From: JACPSX01 sp035288405 [NCBI: bacterium]
GTDB taxonomy: Bacteria; JACPSX01
Assembly: GCA_035288405.1 (NCBI GenBank)
Contig: DATEAK010000074.1
Coordinates: 1-8,074, forward strand
Length of the DNA stretch: 8,074 nt
Direction of reading: 5' to 3'
Shown: one piece after another, positions 6,874 through 8,074 of the stretch
Position numbering within the stretch: the stretch's first letter is position 1
Layout of the letters: each line of letters begins with the position of its first letter
The notes under the pieces: model-generated
What the model was told of the DNA's origin: nothing
Database searches by the model: none
What the model saw: the letters and a program-made list of their open reading frames with translations, nothing else
Position numbers and translations under genes: made by a program

Positions 6874-7272
6874 TTTCCCTTGGCTTCCTAATCGGAATGG
6901 CCAACTCCACGGGACATATTCAAATCTTCCTGGAACAGGGTCGGGGCTTTGCCTCGGCGATGACGACATGATTCATTGCCGGATTCTTGCCTGAGCGCCG
7001 GGTCCGGCGTGACTGTGAGCTTACAGGCTCGGCTACGAAAGCTCCATAGCTGCGCGCACGTCTTTCCACACGGTGAAAGAGCAGATTGGTTACCGGTCGA
7101 GAGATTGGCACATTGCCATGCAGGCCAAGCGAATGATACGCGAGCCGCCCTCTCGTTTCAAGCTCAGATCGCAATGGCGGGGCTTGCGCGGCATCCGGGT
7201 TCGTTTTGCCCGTTTCGCTCACTTGTCTGGTCTGTTTCCCGCCTCCAACCTGCCTCGCCGCTAAGGACATCC
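6874..7272. other. Long spacer without a convincing gene
   Basis: About 400 bases between the minus-strand transporter and the promoter of the hydrolase gene. Overlapping frames are open on both strands, for example minus 7270-6920 (116 codons) and plus 7073-7264. None has a good ribosome site, and the translations are rich in Arg, Ser and Pro, with no hydrophobic core or motif I recognise. A small perfect palindrome CGCCGG (6996-7001) / CCGGCG (7004-7009) is present. It may be a dispersed non-coding element or decayed sequence; the window holds only one copy. No clear promoter for the transporter was seen. Confidence 0.4.
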
Positions 7273-7301
7273 TTGCCTCCGCCGCGACCGCAGCATATAA
7301 T
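7273..7301 (+). promoter_or_regulatory. Sigma70-type promoter for the UlaG-like hydrolase gene
   Basis: TTGCCT (7273-7278), a 17-base spacer and a perfect TATAAT (7296-7301). Transcription would begin near 7308, giving a leader of about 54 bases before the ATG at 7362. It is the only near-consensus promoter noticed in the window and suggests the gene is its own transcription unit with substantial basal expression. Confidence 0.6.
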
Positions 7302-7350
7302 CAGAGCTGTCCAAATCGACAAGCGAGTCCACCCAGTTGCTTCACGAAAC

Positions 7351-7358
7351 AAGGGGGA
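7351..7358 (+). promoter_or_regulatory. Ribosome binding site for the UlaG-like hydrolase gene
   Basis: AAGGGGGA ends three bases before the ATG at 7362. It fixes the start and places a signal peptide at the protein's N-terminus. Confidence 0.6.
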
Positions 7359-7361
7359 CCT

Positions 7362-8074
7362 ATGAAGCGAGCCCACTTGACTCTTTTGATTCTGATCTCT
7401 TGGGTTTTCCTCCTCCTGGTGGCGGTGGGTCCGGCAGCAGCGAACTGCAAGGACTTAAACGTTGTCGAGACATTCCCCCGCGGGCTCCTGGGGTTGTTGA
7501 GCCCCAAGAAGGCCGCCGCGGCCCAAGGGGATGTGAAGATCCAGTGGTTTGGCCACAGCTATTTTCTCATCACCTCGAGCCAGGGCACACAAATCGCCAC
7601 GGATCCCTTCGGCCACATCGGTTATCCCATTCCGGAAATCTACCCTCACGTTATTACCGTGGGCCGCGAACATCCGAACCACAACAGTGTGCAATACGTG
7701 GGGGGGCACCCTCCGGTACTCCGGGGACTGGTCAGCGGGGGGGCGGAGTGGAACCGCGTGGATACTCACATCCGGGAAGTTCACATCTTCAATGTCCCCA
7801 TCTACCAGAGGGGGTTTGCGGGCCAGTACAAAGGCGCCGCCTTTGTCTTTGAGGTGGATGACCTGTGCATCGCTCACCTGGGAGATCTGGGCAGCGAGAT
7901 GAATGAGGATCAGCTGGCGGCCCTGGGCAAGGTCGATGTTGTGCTGATTCCCATCGGCGGGCAGTTCACCATGGATCCGATCACCGCCAAACAGGTCATG
8001 GCCCAAATCAAAGCCAAGATCGCAATTCCTATGCATTTCCGCGACAGTGAAAGGCTTCTCGCGGAATTCCTGAG
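7362..8074 (+). CDS. Exported UlaG-like metallo-beta-lactamase-fold protein (3' end outside window)
   Basis: The first 237 residues of a protein of the MBL-fold metal-dependent hydrolase group (Lactamase_B_3 / UlaG-like). The frame stays open to the window end. Residues 1-27 look like a signal peptide: KR, a long hydrophobic stretch, then PAAA before N28, so the product is probably periplasmic. The preceding residues do not form a proper lipobox at C29. The fold begins with IQWFGHSYFLITS (60-72) and IATDPFGHIGYP (78-89). HLGDLG (172-177) supplies the usual Asp metal ligand D175, followed by VVLIPIGGQFTMD (193-205) and IPMHF (222-226) with the final His. The motif expected as HxHxDH reads R102-E-H104-P-N106-H107: the first His is Arg and the Asp is Asn. 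Zinc binding may therefore be altered and activity lost or changed. It has its own promoter and ribosome site. Family is secure; substrate is unknown. Confidence 0.88.
   Translation, partial: MKRAHLTLLILISWVFLLLVAVGPAAANCKDLNVVETFPRGLLGLLSPKKAAAAQGDVKIQWFGHSYFLITSSQGTQIATDPFGHIGYPIPEIYPHVITVGREHPNHNSVQYVGGHPPVLRGLVSGGAEWNRVDTHIREVHIFNVPIYQRGFAGQYKGAAFVFEVDDLCIAHLGDLGSEMNEDQLAALGKVDVVLIPIGGQFTMDPITAKQVMAQIKAKIAIPMHFRDSERLLAEFL

Noticed and set aside
6874-6969. Longer N-terminus for the second transporter (ATG at 6969)
   Set aside because: No ribosome site precedes it and the extra 32 residues are unlike transporter N-termini. The ATG at 6873 has purine-rich sites just upstream.
7455-8036. A 193-codon minus-strand frame opposite the UlaG-like gene
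   Set aside because: It looks protein-like in places, but it is the complement of a gene with recognisable fold motifs, signal peptide, ribosome site and promoter on the plus strand.

Overview
The window looks like a chromosomal piece from an environmental bacterium. The style of the short palindromic intergenic repeats (variants of GGATTCC..GGAAT, of AAATCCCCCC..GGGGGGATTT, and of CCCTCTCCCTC..GAGGGAGAGGG) and the presence of a fused Fe-S/molybdenum oxidoreductase suggest a Desulfobacterota (deltaproteobacterial) or Nitrospirota-like genome. That placement is an impression from repeat style and gene type, not a measured assignment. No rRNA, tRNA, CRISPR array, integrase or complete insertion sequence is visible.

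Layout. Positions 1-147 hold repeats. A 952-residue molybdenum hydroxylase (xanthine dehydrogenase / aldehyde oxidoreductase family) runs on the minus strand (3006 to 148). It carries two [2Fe-2S] domains and the molybdopterin domain in one chain and has no FAD domain. A 656-base divergent gap (3007-3662) is crowded with five palindromic repeat units plus a hint of gene debris. A DHA2-type drug-efflux MFS transporter (3663-5072, plus strand) and a second, quite different DHA2-type MFS transporter (6873-5422, minus strand) converge on a 349-base gap. That gap contains several hairpins and an unrecognised broken reading frame. After a gap of almost 490 bases there is a good sigma70-like promoter (7273-7301). 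It precedes an exported UlaG-like metallo-beta-lactamase-fold protein (7362 onward) that is cut by the window end.

The four genes do not form an obvious pathway. They are single-gene transcription units in alternating directions, separated by repeat-rich spacers, with no regulator or partner subunit in view. Spot counts of base composition differ between the two transporters (40 G+C of 60 at 4021-4080 against 28 of 60 at 6241-6300), which suggests separate histories. I see no convincing new multi-gene system. The points most worth following are the altered metal-binding motif of the UlaG-like protein, the composite and nested palindromic repeats (one supplies the stop codon of the oxidoreductase), and the unexplained structured spacers.
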